A DNA stretch of 64,000 nt, from contig NZ_CP038439.1 of the NCBI RefSeq assembly GCF_004683865.2, positions 3,102,001-3,166,000 on the forward strand, read 5' to 3'. Made by a program: the position numbers and the translations under genes. The notes below the pieces were generated by a model. It had not been told where the DNA came from and made no database searches. It saw nothing but the letters and a program-made list of their open reading frames with translations. Below, piece by piece: positions 17,166 to 26,573 of the stretch. The stretch's first letter is position 1. Every line of letters begins with the position of its first letter. Source of the stretch: Paracoccus liaowanqingii. Its GTDB lineage: Bacteria; Pseudomonadota; Alphaproteobacteria; Rhodobacterales; Rhodobacteraceae.

Positions 17166-18009
17166 GACCCTGCTGCGTTGGGGCCTCTACGGGATCCTGA
17201 TCCTGTTCGCCCTGTTCTACCTGATGCCCTTGTTCGTCATGCTGACGACCTCGCTGAAAAGCCTCGAGGAGATCCGCACCGGCAGCCTTCTGGCGCTGCC
17301 GCGCGACATCACCTTCGCCCCCTGGGCCGAGGCCTGGTCCACCGCCTGCGCCGGCACCCAGTGCGAGGGGCTGCGGCCGTTCTTCTGGAACTCGGTCCTG
17401 ATGGCCGTGCCGGCGGTGATGATCTCGACCGTGATCGGCGCCCTGAACGGCTATGTCTTCGCGCAGTGGAAGTTCCGGGGCGCGAACCTGCTCTTCGCCG
17501 CGATCCTCTTCGGCTGCTTCATCCCGTTCCAGGTGGTGCTGCTGCCCATGGCGCAGATGCTGGGCCTGATGGGGCTGGCAGGCACGATCCCGGGGCTGAT
17601 CTTCGTCCACGTGATCTATGGCCTGGGCTTCACCACGCTGTTCTTCCGCAACTACTATGTCACCATCCCGCAGGAACTGGTCCGCGCGGCCAAGGTCGAC
17701 GGGGCGGGGTTCTTCCGCATCTTCTGGTCGATCTTCCTGCCCATCTCGCTGCCGATCATCACCGTGTCGGTCATCTGGCAGTTCACGCAGATCTGGAACG
17801 ACTTCCTGTTCGGCGTCAGCTTCAGCGGGGCCGGATCGCAGCCCGTGACCGTCGCGCTGAACAACATCGTCAACTCCACCACCGGCGTGAAGGCCTACAA
17901 CGTGGACATGGCCGCGGCGATCATCGCCGCCCTGCCCACGCTGCTGGTCTATGTCGTCGCCGGCAAGTATTTCATCCGCGGCCTGACCGCCGGCAGCGTC
18001 AAGGGATAA
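17155..18009 (+). CDS. Sugar ABC transporter permease 2 (MalG/UgpE type)
   Basis: 284 residues from a GTG start that overlaps the first permease by 11 bases. An N-terminal membrane segment (ILILFALFYLMPLFVMLTT region) is followed by the MetI-like domain with about six membrane segments. The EAA loop is visible as ELVRAAKVDGAGFFRIFWSI near residues 175-195, followed by LPIS. It pairs with the preceding permease to form the channel. The ATPase follows three bases after its stop. Confidence 0.92.
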   Translation: MTSKTLLRWGLYGILILFALFYLMPLFVMLTTSLKSLEEIRTGSLLALPRDITFAPWAEAWSTACAGTQCEGLRPFFWNSVLMAVPAVMISTVIGALNGYVFAQWKFRGANLLFAAILFGCFIPFQVVLLPMAQMLGLMGLAGTIPGLIFVHVIYGLGFTTLFFRNYYVTIPQELVRAAKVDGAGFFRIFWSIFLPISLPIITVSVIWQFTQIWNDFLFGVSFSGAGSQPVTVALNNIVNSTTGVKAYNVDMAAAIIAALPTLLVYVVAGKYFIRGLTAGSVKG

Positions 18010-18012
18010 CCC

Positions 18013-19119
18013 ATGCCCATCCTTCAGATCGACCACCTGCAGAAAGCCTATGGCGACACCCATATCCTGCACGACATCAACATCAGCATCGACGAGGGCG
18101 ACTTCCTGGTCCTCGTCGGCCCCTCGGGCTGCGGGAAATCCACGCTGCTGAACTGCATCGCCGGGCTGGAGCCGATCACCGGCGGCGACATCGAGATCGC
18201 CGGGCGCAACGTGACGGGCGTCAGCCCCAAGGACCGCGACATCGCGATGGTGTTCCAGTCCTATGCGCTTTACCCCACCATGACGGTCGCCAAGAACATC
18301 ACCTTCGGCATGAAGGTGCGCGGCGTCGACAAGGCCACGCAGGCCAGCAAACTGGCCGAGGTCTCGCGCCAGCTGCAGATCGAGCCGCTGCTGCACCGCA
18401 AGCCGGGCCAGCTGTCGGGCGGCCAGCGCCAGCGCGTCGCCATGGGCCGGGCACTGGTCCGCGACCCCAAGCTGTTCCTGTTCGATGAACCCCTGTCGAA
18501 CCTGGACGCGAAGCTGCGCGTCAGCATGCGGACCGAGATCAAGAAGCTGCATCAGGACCTGAACGCCAGCATCGTCTATGTCACCCATGACCAGATCGAG
18601 GCGATGACGCTGGCCACCAAGATCGTCGTGATGAAGGGCGGCGTGATCCAGCAGATCGGCACGCCGGCCGAGATCTACAACCGCCCCGCCAACATGTTCG
18701 TGGCCGATTTCATGGGCAGCCCGGCGATGAACCTGATCCCCGCCCGCGTCCGGTCCGAAGGCGGCCAGACCCGAATCGAGATCGAACGCGACGGGGCCGA
18801 GCCTCTGGTCATCACCGACCCGGTGGCCCGCGACCTGCCCGCGCAGATCGTGCTGGGCGTGCGCCCCGAGGACATCCACGAGGCCACCGGCAACGCCCAC
18901 CTGCCCGGCACCGCGCAAGGCGCGGGCGGCGACGTGATGATCGAGATCGTCGAGCCCGCCGGCGCCGACACCTTCGCCGTCACCCATCTGGGCGGCAAGG
19001 CGGTCACCGCGCGCCTGCGCGCCGAAAGCGCGGTCCGGCCCCGGGCGATGTTCCCTCTGGCCTTCGACCTCTCGAAAGTGTCCTACTTCTCGCCTACAGA
19101 CGGGGAACGGCTGAACTGA
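18013..19119 (+). CDS. Sugar ABC transporter ATP-binding protein (UgpC/MalK type)
   Basis: 368 residues, typical for MalK/UgpC. Walker A GPSGCGKST (about 37-45), Q-loop region FQSYALYPTM, signature LSGGQRQRVAMGR (about 134-146), Walker B LFLFDEPLSNLD (about 154-165) and switch His in YVTHDQIEAMTL. The C-terminal 130 residues form the TOBE/OB regulatory part with VRPEDI. It is the fourth gene of the sugar operon, 12 bases before the glucokinase gene. ATPases of this type are sometimes shared among several sugar transporters. Confidence 0.93.
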   Translation: MPILQIDHLQKAYGDTHILHDINISIDEGDFLVLVGPSGCGKSTLLNCIAGLEPITGGDIEIAGRNVTGVSPKDRDIAMVFQSYALYPTMTVAKNITFGMKVRGVDKATQASKLAEVSRQLQIEPLLHRKPGQLSGGQRQRVAMGRALVRDPKLFLFDEPLSNLDAKLRVSMRTEIKKLHQDLNASIVYVTHDQIEAMTLATKIVVMKGGVIQQIGTPAEIYNRPANMFVADFMGSPAMNLIPARVRSEGGQTRIEIERDGAEPLVITDPVARDLPAQIVLGVRPEDIHEATGNAHLPGTAQGAGGDVMIEIVEPAGADTFAVTHLGGKAVTARLRAESAVRPRAMFPLAFDLSKVSYFSPTDGERLN

Positions 19120-19131
19120 AGGGATGACAGG

Positions 19132-20058
19132 ATGGCGATGCTTCTGGGCGACGTGGGCGGAACCAATGCGCGGCTGGCGATCGCGCGCAACGGGACCATC
19201 GACGCCGGCACCGTCACCCGCTTCCGGGGCGACGACTTCGCCAGCTTCGACGATGTGGTGCGCCAGTTCATGGCCGAACAGCACCAGCCCCATGTCTCGT
19301 CCATGTGCATCGCCGTGGCGGGCCCGGTCAGCGGCGGCCAAGCGCGGCTGACCAACCGCGACTGGTCCTTCGACGAGGACAACCTGGCGCGGCTGACCGA
19401 TGCCGACCAGGTGCGGCTGATCAACGACCTGTCCGCCTTGGGCTATTCCACGCCCGCGCTGACCGGCGAGCATCTGGCCATCCTGCGCGCCGCGCCCGAC
19501 GACCGGTCGCGCAACGGGCAGGCGCTGGTCGTGGGTCTGGGCACCGGCTTCAACGTCTGCGCGGTCCGCGTCCTGCCCGGCGGCGCGATCACCGTCCTCG
19601 AGGCGGAAGAGGGCCACACCCACCTGCCCGCCAACATCATGGCCCGCCTGATCGACCGCGTGGGCCCGGATGCCGCGCAGGGCTTCTTCTCGACCGAGGA
19701 GACCTTCGCCGGGCGCGGGCTGTCGCGCCTGCATGCGGCCCTGACCGGCACCGCGACGGTGCGCAGCGAACAGATCGCGCAGGCGGCCGAGGCGGGCGAT
19801 CCGCAGGCCGTGGCGACCTATGACCTGTTCGCCGAGCTGGTGGGCCTCTTGTGCCGCGAACTGGCCTTGCGCTTCATGCCGCTGGAGGGGCTGTTCCTGG
19901 CGGGCAGCGTGGGGCGCAGCATCGCCGACCGGATGCCCCTCTTCGAACGGGCCTTCCTGGCCGAGGCGCATATGCGCCATATCCCCGAAAACACGCCGGT
20001 TTTCCTGATCCGTGACGACATGGCCGCCCTGCACGGATGCCTGGCCGCCCTGACCTGA
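19132..20058 (+). CDS. glk: Glucokinase
   Basis: 308 residues, near the usual 320 for proteobacterial Glk. The N-terminal phosphate-binding motif is LLGDVGGTNARLAI (residues 4-17); the second is VGLGTGFNVCAV; the sugar-binding Glu lies in EAEEGHTHLP. Glk phosphorylates glucose to glucose 6-phosphate in the cytoplasm. Being the last gene of the transport operon, it would trap the sugar delivered by the ABC transporter, which supports glucose as substrate. No Entner-Doudoroff genes (edd, eda, zwf) are nearby, unlike in Pseudomonas. Confidence 0.9.
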   Translation: MAMLLGDVGGTNARLAIARNGTIDAGTVTRFRGDDFASFDDVVRQFMAEQHQPHVSSMCIAVAGPVSGGQARLTNRDWSFDEDNLARLTDADQVRLINDLSALGYSTPALTGEHLAILRAAPDDRSRNGQALVVGLGTGFNVCAVRVLPGGAITVLEAEEGHTHLPANIMARLIDRVGPDAAQGFFSTEETFAGRGLSRLHAALTGTATVRSEQIAQAAEAGDPQAVATYDLFAELVGLLCRELALRFMPLEGLFLAGSVGRSIADRMPLFERAFLAEAHMRHIPENTPVFLIRDDMAALHGCLAALT

Positions 20059-20175
20059 CGATCCCGCGATCATACAAAGGTTAACGCCGAAACGCCCCCC
20101 AAGGCCAAAGTCTGCTGGATTCAGCGGGTCGATCCTGCTTCTATTGGCGCAAGCAAGAAAAACGGGGCAGGCGCG

Positions 20176-22056
20176 ATGCGGGCATATTTCAAGGCAATTC
20201 TGGTTGCCGGGGTGGCGCTCGGCGGCGCGGGCGTCGGCACGGCGCTGGCGCAAAGCTCGTCTCCCTTCTCGGGCCTCTTCGGCGGCGGCAGCGAGGCCGA
20301 GGGGCCGGTGGCGCTGGACGTTCGTGTCTCGGGCGACGAGGGAGGAGAGGACGGGGCCCTGACCCGGCGCATCCGCCAGTCCCTGCTGATCACCGGCGCG
20401 CTGGACGAGGATCGCACCACCGGACAGGACATCCTGGCCGCCGCGCGGGGCGACTATGCCCGCGTCCTGGGCCTGCTGTATGACGAGGGGTTCTACGACG
20501 CCGCCATCAGCATCACGCTGGACGGGGTCGAGGCCGCCGAGGTGGCGCCTCTGGACGCGCCGCCGCAGGTGGCCCGCGTGATGGTCGCAGTCGATCCCGG
20601 CAGGGCCTTCCGCTTTTCCCGCGCGGCCATCGCGCCCGTCGCCCCCGAAAGCGAGATCCCGACCGAGTACGTGCAGGGCGAGATCGCCGGCACCGGCCTG
20701 ATGCGCCGCGCGGCGCTGGCGGGCGTCGACGGCTGGCGCAACTACGGACATGCCAAGGCCGATGTGGGCGACCAGCAGATCGTGGCCGATCACGATGCCG
20801 CCCAGGTGGACAGCCAGATCGCCCTGGCCCCCGGCCCCGCCGTCACCTTCGGCCGCATGGCGGTCAGCGGCAACCAGCGCCTGAACGAGCGCCGCCTGCG
20901 CAAGATCGCGGGCTATCCCGAGGGCACCCGCTTCGACCCCGAGGAACTGGAGACCGTGCGCACGCGCCTGCGCCGCACCGGCATCTTTTCGGCCATCACC
21001 CTGCAGGAGGCCGACGACCTGGGCCCCGGCAACACGCTGGACATGGACCTGACCGTGGTCGAGCAGGCCCCCCGCCGCATCGGCGCAGGGTTCGAGGTTT
21101 CGACCATCGACGGGGCGCTGGTCTCGGCCTACTGGATGCACCGCAACCTGCTGGGCGGGGGCGAACGGCTGCGCATCGACGGCCGGGTCAAGGACATCGG
21201 ATCGGAAACCAGCGACCGCGACGACGAGCTGACCATCCGCCTGGACCGTCCCGCCACGATCACCGCCGACACCACCGCCTTCATCGAGGCCGAGGTCGCC
21301 CAGATGCGCGAGGAGGATTACGACGAGGATACCGTCACGCTCGGCTTCGGCGCCAACCACATCTTCAGCGACCGCCTGACCGCCAATGCCGCGCTGGAAT
21401 ACCAGTACTCGCGCGTCTTCGACGCCAACGGCCGCACCGACTTCAAGGTGCTGGCCCTGCCCATGGACGTGATCTGGGACCGCCGCGACGACCAGAACAA
21501 CGCGAAGAGCGGCTTCTACCTGTCCGGCGAGGCGACGCCCTTCTCGGGCTTCGACGGCACCAGCTCGGGCTTTCGGGCCCTGGGCGAGGGCCGCGCCTAC
21601 CGGTCGTTCGGGGCGGATGACCGCTTCACCCTGGCGGGCCGGGCGCGGGCCGGGTCGGTCTTCGGCACCGATATCGAGACGACGCCGCGCAACTACCTGT
21701 TCTTCTCGGGCGGCGGCGGCACGGTGCGGGGCCATCCCTACCAGTCGCTCGGGGTCGAGGAGATCGCCGGTCCCGGCGGCGTGCCGATCAAGACCGGCGG
21801 CCTCTCGGTGGCCAGCGCCACCGCCGAGGTCCGCTTCCAGGTCCGCGAGAACATCGGGCTGGTGGCCTTTGCCGATTACGGTCAGGTCTGGACCGAGGGC
21901 AGCTTCGGCGGCGACAGTGACGACCATGCGGGCGCGGGCCTGGGCCTGCGCTATGACACGCCGATCGGGCCGCTGCGCTTCGACGTCGCGGGGCCGGTCA
22001 GCGGCGATACCGGCAGCGGCGTGCAACTTTACCTCGGATTGGGGCAGGCATTCTGA
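20176..22056 (+). CDS. tamA: TamA, Omp85-family outer-membrane assembly protein
   Basis: 626 residues. A signal peptide (cleavage after GTALAQ, near residue 25) is followed by POTRA-type segments (roughly 40-270, with a clear ISGNQRLNE-like turn as VSGNQRLNERRLRKIAGYP) and a C-terminal 16-strand barrel (about 300-626). The barrel ends in an aromatic residue (LGLGQAF), the usual outer-membrane C-signature. A barrel loop with GGGGTVRGHPYQS matches the conserved (V/I)RGY/F lock motif of Omp85 proteins. TamB follows with a one-base overlap (TGATG). TamAB helps move phospholipids or insert outer-membrane proteins. Confidence 0.92.
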   Translation: MRAYFKAILVAGVALGGAGVGTALAQSSSPFSGLFGGGSEAEGPVALDVRVSGDEGGEDGALTRRIRQSLLITGALDEDRTTGQDILAAARGDYARVLGLLYDEGFYDAAISITLDGVEAAEVAPLDAPPQVARVMVAVDPGRAFRFSRAAIAPVAPESEIPTEYVQGEIAGTGLMRRAALAGVDGWRNYGHAKADVGDQQIVADHDAAQVDSQIALAPGPAVTFGRMAVSGNQRLNERRLRKIAGYPEGTRFDPEELETVRTRLRRTGIFSAITLQEADDLGPGNTLDMDLTVVEQAPRRIGAGFEVSTIDGALVSAYWMHRNLLGGGERLRIDGRVKDIGSETSDRDDELTIRLDRPATITADTTAFIEAEVAQMREEDYDEDTVTLGFGANHIFSDRLTANAALEYQYSRVFDANGRTDFKVLALPMDVIWDRRDDQNNAKSGFYLSGEATPFSGFDGTSSGFRALGEGRAYRSFGADDRFTLAGRARAGSVFGTDIETTPRNYLFFSGGGGTVRGHPYQSLGVEEIAGPGGVPIKTGGLSVASATAEVRFQVRENIGLVAFADYGQVWTEGSFGGDSDDHAGAGLGLRYDTPIGPLRFDVAGPVSGDTGSGVQLYLGLGQAF

Positions 22057-25000
22057 TGCGCAAGTTCTGGATCATCCTCGTCGCCCTGCTGTTCCCGCTG
22101 GCCGTGCTGGCCCAGGGCCTGGCCGATCTGGCAGCCGAGGCCGACGACGACCGCGGCTTCCTGACCGGGCTTCTGGAACGCAACCTGTCGGGTGCCGGGC
22201 GCCAGGTGGTGATCGAGGGCTTCGAGGGCGCGCTGTCCTCGCGCGCGACCTTCACCGAGATGCGCATCTCGGATGACGAGGGCGCGTGGCTGACCCTGCG
22301 CGACGGGGCGATCCAGTGGAACCGCTCGGCCCTGCTGCGCCGCCGGGTCGAGATCGCCGAACTGTCCGCCGCCGAGATCATCCTGCCCCGCCTGCCGCAG
22401 GGCGAGGAGACCGGCGTCCAGGCCGAGGCGCCGGTCTTCGCGCTGCCCGAACTGCCCGTGTCCCTGAACATCGACCAGATCACGATCGAGCGCGTCGAGC
22501 TGGGCCAGCCGGTGATCGGCGTCGAGGCGGCGCTGCGCATCGCGGGCGGCTTCAGCCTGGAGGGCGGCGAGGGCGAGGCCCAGCTGACCATCGACCGGCT
22601 GGACGGACCGCGCGGCCAGTTCGTGCTGGACGCGGGCTACAGCAACGAGACGCAGGTGCTGCGCCTTAACCTGGGCCTGGACGAGGCCGCCGACGGCCTG
22701 CTGGTCAACCTGGTGGGCGTCCATGACCGCCCCGCCGTCACCGCCCAGATCAGCGGCGAGGGGCAGATCCGCGACTTTGCCGCCGACATCCGGCTGGCGA
22801 CCGACGGCCAGCCCCGGATCACCGGGCAGGTCAGCGCCTCGGGCCGGGCCGGCGAGGATGGCACGCCGGGCACCGGCTTCCGGTTCCAGCTGGGCGGCGA
22901 CGTGGCCACGCTGCTGCGCCCCGAGGATCGCGCCTTCTTCGGCCGCGACACGCAGCTGCTGGCCGAGGGCTGGCGTGCCGAGACCGGGCGGCTGGAGATC
23001 CCCGTGCTGGACATCCGGACCGAGGCGCTGCGCATCGCCGGGTCGCTGTCGACCAACGATCTGTCCGCCCCGCAGCGCGCCGAGCTGCAGATGACGCTCG
23101 GCCGCGATGCCGGGGCCACGCAGGTGCCGGTCCCGCTGCCCTTCGCGGGGCCCGAAACGACGGTCGAGACCGGCCGCCTGTCGCTGGACTATGACGCGGC
23201 GCAAGGCGACGGCTGGCGGCTGGACGGCCGCGTGGGCGCGCTGAACCTAGACGGCGTCGCCTTGGGCGCGCTGGACCTGGCGGGGCGCGGGCAGGTGTTC
23301 CTGGACGATGGCGCCCTGTCCGAGGTGATCGGCGCGATCGATTTCGACGTCCGCGACCTGGCTTTCGACGATGCCGACCTGGCGCAGGCCGTGGGCACGG
23401 GGATCGAGGGGCGGACCGGCTTCAACTTCACCCCCGGCAATGCCCTGGACATCACCAACCTGCGGGTGTCGGGGTCGGATTACGGGCTGGACGGCAACTT
23501 CCTGGTCTCGGGCCTCAGCAGCGGCATCACCCTGTCGGTGGATGCCGGCGCGCGCTACACCGACCTGGCGCGGCTGTCGGGGCTGGCGGGCCGTCCGCTG
23601 ACCGGGGCCGCCGATGCCTCGGTCGAGGGCTACTACATCCTTCTGAACGACGGCTTCGACATCGACGCCCGCATCACCGGGCGCGACATCACGCTGGACC
23701 AGCCGCAGCTGGACCCGCTGCTGGGCGGGGCCTCGGACATCCTGCTGCAGGCGCGGCGCGACGAGCTGGGGTTGGAGATCGAGGATTTCCGCATCGACGC
23801 CAACCGCCTGACCGCCACCGCGCAGGGTCTGGTCAGCAGCACCGACAGCACCCTGCAGGCGCGCATCTCGATGCCGTCGCTGGCCGATGCCGGCCCCGAT
23901 TTCGGCGGCGCGCTGGAGGCCGAGGCGGCACTGACCGGCCCGCAGGATGCCCGGCGCGTCACCGTCTTGGGCCAGACGCAGGACCTGCGCATCGGCATCG
24001 AGGCGCTGGACAACGCGCTGAGCGGCCAGACGCAGCTGGCGCTTTCTGCTCAGCAGTCGCCCGAGGGCTTCGAGCTGCAGGATTTCAGCCTGACCAACCC
24101 GCAGCTGAGCGCCGAGGCCCAAGGCAGCTTTGCCCAAGGGGCGCTGGATGCGGTGGCAGAGGTGGCGGTCGCGGACCTGTCCTCGATCCGCGCGGACTGG
24201 TCGGGCGGGTTCGAGGCCCGCGCGACCCTGACCGAAGAGGAGGGCGCGCGGCTGATCGACGTCACCGGCAGCGGGCAGGACCTGTCGCTTGGCCAGTCGG
24301 CGGCCGATGGCGCGCTGACCGGGACCACAAGGCTGGCCTTCCAGGCCTCGGAACGCGACGGGGTCATCACCATCTCGGACGGCCGGCTGACCAACGACCA
24401 GATGCAGGCCGTCGTGCAGGGCGTGTATGGCGAGGGCGTCACGGACCTGACCGGCGACGTGGACGTGGCCTCGCTGGCGCCCTTTGGGCCCGGCTGGCGC
24501 GGCAGCCTGCAGGCGCAGGGCAGTTTCCGCGAGGCGGGCGACGGCGTGCGGCAGCTCGAGCTGACCGGGACCGGGCGCGACCTGTCCTTCGGGCAGGCGC
24601 AGGTCGATGGCGCGCTGGCCGGAGAGACGCGGCTGGCGGTCACCGGCACCGAACAGGACGGCATCTTCACCATCCGGACGGCGCAGGTGGAAAACCCCCG
24701 CCTGACCGCCAGCGCCACCGGCCAGGTCGGCGCGGGCGCGACCGATGTCGCGATCGACCTGAACGCGGGCGATCTGCGGTTCCTGGGCAACGGCATCAGC
24801 GGCGCCGTCACGGCCGAGGCCCGGCTGACCGATGACGGCACCACCCGCCGGATCGAGACGACGGGGCAGGCCAGCGGCCTGTCGGTGGGCCAGCCGCAGG
24901 TCGATCCGATCCTGGCGGGACAGACCAGCTTCGACCTGGCGGCCAGCCAGGGGGCCGAGGGGATCTCGGTCCAGCGGCTGAACGTCACCAATCCGCAGTT

Positions 25001-26537
25001 GCAGGTGACGGCGGACGGGGCACCCGCCTCGGGCATCAACCTGCAGGCGCGGCTGGCCGATCTGGGGCTGATCGTGCCCGAATTCCCTGGTGCTGTCGCC
25101 GTGACCGGCACGGTCCGGGAAGAGGGGCCGAACTTTGCGCTGGACCTGCGGGCCACCGCCCCGGGCAGCACCGCTCTGGCGATCACCGGCACGGCGGCGC
25201 GGGACGGGTCGACCACCGATCTGGCGATCACCGGCAGCGCCGATTCGGCGCTGGCCAACACCACCCTGCGCACGCGCTCGGTCTCGGGGCCGCTGGCGAT
25301 CGACCTGCGGCTGCAGGGCGCGCCGTCGCTGCAGGCCCTGTCGGGCCAGGTGCGGCTGCAGAACGGCCAGCTGGCCGATCCAGGCCTGGGCCTGCGGCTG
25401 GAGGGCATTGACGTGACTGCCGGTTTTCAGGGCGGGCAATTGCAGATCGACGGGGCGGCCAATGTCTCGGCCGGGGGGCGCGTGACGCTGAACGGGCCGG
25501 TGGACCTGACCAATGGCGGCGTCGACATCGCGGTGGTGCTGGCCGAGGTCGTGCTGCGCGACCCCAACCTCTACGAGACCAGCGTGACGGGCAATGTGCG
25601 CTTCAGCGGCTCTCCCGCGACGGGACAGCTGATCGCGGGCCAGATCGCCTTGGGCGAGACCGAGATCCGCATCCCCTCGACCGGCCTCGGTGGCGCGCGG
25701 GCCATTCCCGACATCACCCATGTGGGCAGCCAGCGCCCGCCGGTCCGGGCCACGCGGGCGCGGGCGGGGCTTGAGGGTTATCCCAGCCAGGCGGCGCAGG
25801 ATGCGGGCCTGTCGGGTCCGCCCGCCACGCCGCCGGCCAACCCGCCGCGGCTGGATCTGGTCATCAACGCGCCAAGCCGGGTCTTCATCCGGGGCCGGGG
25901 GATCGACGCCGAACTGGGCGGCGGCTTCCGCATCACCGGCACGCCGCGCAATGTCGTGCCGATCGGCAATCTGGAGCTGATCCGCGGCCGGGTCGATCTG
26001 CTGGGCAACCGCTTCGTGCTGACCGAGGGGCTGGTCGAATTGCAGGGCAGCCTGATCCCGGTCATCGGCCTGGTGGCCGAGACCGAACGGGACAGCATCA
26101 CCACCCGCATCATCATCGACGGCGAGGTGCGCGACCCCGAGATCACCTTCGAATCCTCGCCCGAACTGCCGCAGGAGGAGGTGCTGTCCCAACTGCTGTT
26201 CGGTCGCGGTCTGGACAGCATCAGCCCGCTGCAGGCGGCGCAGCTGGCCAATGCCATCGCGGTCCTGGCGGGTCGCGGCGGGGACGGGATCATCGGCAAC
26301 CTGCGCGAAAGTGCGGGCCTGGACGATCTGGACCTGACCACAGACGACGAGGGCAATATCGAGCTGCGCGCCGGGCGCTACCTGTCCGAGAACGTCTATA
26401 CCGACCTTTCGGTGGGCGAGGGCGGCCGCACCTCGATCAACCTCAACCTGGACATCACACGATCCCTGCGGGCGCGGGGCTCGGTCGGCAGCGACGGCGG
26501 CAGCTCGCTCGGGCTGTTCTTCGAACGCGACTACTGA
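22056..26537 (+). CDS. tamB: TamB, translocation and assembly module protein
   Basis: 1493 residues, with an N-terminal signal anchor (about 5-22) and a very long beta-rich body, as in TamB/AsmA-like bridge proteins. The C-terminal DUF490 domain (about 1130-1493) is clear: GRVDLLGNRFVLTEG, ERDSITTRIIIDGEVRDPEI (split around 1345-1365), and the ending GLFFERDY. Residues about 535-990 contain five tandem repeats of about 100 residues. It starts at the last base of the tamA stop. In the family the hydrophobic groove carries lipid or barrel substrates from inner to outer membrane. Confidence 0.93.
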   Translation: MRKFWIILVALLFPLAVLAQGLADLAAEADDDRGFLTGLLERNLSGAGRQVVIEGFEGALSSRATFTEMRISDDEGAWLTLRDGAIQWNRSALLRRRVEIAELSAAEIILPRLPQGEETGVQAEAPVFALPELPVSLNIDQITIERVELGQPVIGVEAALRIAGGFSLEGGEGEAQLTIDRLDGPRGQFVLDAGYSNETQVLRLNLGLDEAADGLLVNLVGVHDRPAVTAQISGEGQIRDFAADIRLATDGQPRITGQVSASGRAGEDGTPGTGFRFQLGGDVATLLRPEDRAFFGRDTQLLAEGWRAETGRLEIPVLDIRTEALRIAGSLSTNDLSAPQRAELQMTLGRDAGATQVPVPLPFAGPETTVETGRLSLDYDAAQGDGWRLDGRVGALNLDGVALGALDLAGRGQVFLDDGALSEVIGAIDFDVRDLAFDDADLAQAVGTGIEGRTGFNFTPGNALDITNLRVSGSDYGLDGNFLVSGLSSGITLSVDAGARYTDLARLSGLAGRPLTGAADASVEGYYILLNDGFDIDARITGRDITLDQPQLDPLLGGASDILLQARRDELGLEIEDFRIDANRLTATAQGLVSSTDSTLQARISMPSLADAGPDFGGALEAEAALTGPQDARRVTVLGQTQDLRIGIEALDNALSGQTQLALSAQQSPEGFELQDFSLTNPQLSAEAQGSFAQGALDAVAEVAVADLSSIRADWSGGFEARATLTEEEGARLIDVTGSGQDLSLGQSAADGALTGTTRLAFQASERDGVITISDGRLTNDQMQAVVQGVYGEGVTDLTGDVDVASLAPFGPGWRGSLQAQGSFREAGDGVRQLELTGTGRDLSFGQAQVDGALAGETRLAVTGTEQDGIFTIRTAQVENPRLTASATGQVGAGATDVAIDLNAGDLRFLGNGISGAVTAEARLTDDGTTRRIETTGQASGLSVGQPQVDPILAGQTSFDLAASQGAEGISVQRLNVTNPQLQVTADGAPASGINLQARLADLGLIVPEFPGAVAVTGTVREEGPNFALDLRATAPGSTALAITGTAARDGSTTDLAITGSADSALANTTLRTRSVSGPLAIDLRLQGAPSLQALSGQVRLQNGQLADPGLGLRLEGIDVTAGFQGGQLQIDGAANVSAGGRVTLNGPVDLTNGGVDIAVVLAEVVLRDPNLYETSVTGNVRFSGSPATGQLIAGQIALGETEIRIPSTGLGGARAIPDITHVGSQRPPVRATRARAGLEGYPSQAAQDAGLSGPPATPPANPPRLDLVINAPSRVFIRGRGIDAELGGGFRITGTPRNVVPIGNLELIRGRVDLLGNRFVLTEGLVELQGSLIPVIGLVAETERDSITTRIIIDGEVRDPEITFESSPELPQEEVLSQLLFGRGLDSISPLQAAQLANAIAVLAGRGGDGIIGNLRESAGLDDLDLTTDDEGNIELRAGRYLSENVYTDLSVGEGGRTSINLNLDITRSLRARGSVGSDGGSSLGLFFERDY
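23665..25020 (+). repeat. tamB: Five tandem ~300-bp coding repeats inside tamB
   Basis: Units begin near 23665, 23955, 24259, 24559 and 24856, a period of 290-304 bases. The recurring protein pattern is TG.G.DL..GQ, then D.AL.G.T.L, then TN.QL.A.AQG about 45 residues later, for example GSGQDLSLGQ, GTGRDLSFGQ and GQASGLSVGQ. They are diverged at DNA level but in register. Such units would lengthen the beta-groove by a fixed module. Confidence 0.75.
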
Positions 26538-26543
26538 GGACGG

Positions 26544-26573
26544 CGCCCGTGCCCCGCCCCCGGGGCGCGGGCG
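26544..26573. terminator. Convergent-gene hairpin
   Basis: A 12-bp stem, CGCCCGTGCCCC pairing with GGGGCGCGGGCG (one T.G pair), lies in the 36 bases between the convergent tamB and PAS-protein genes. There is no T-run on either side, so it may block transcription only partly or act with Rho. Confidence 0.45.

Noticed and set aside
17104..22026. A stop-free frame of 1640 codons on the minus strand opposite the sugar operon, glk and tamA
   Set aside because: It is His/Gln/Gly/Arg-rich with no domain and runs opposite several well-recognised genes. Such frames arise from the high GC and codon bias of the true strand.
23247..26192. A 981-codon minus-strand open frame opposite tamB
   Set aside because: Mirror of the tamB codon bias; no recognisable protein features.
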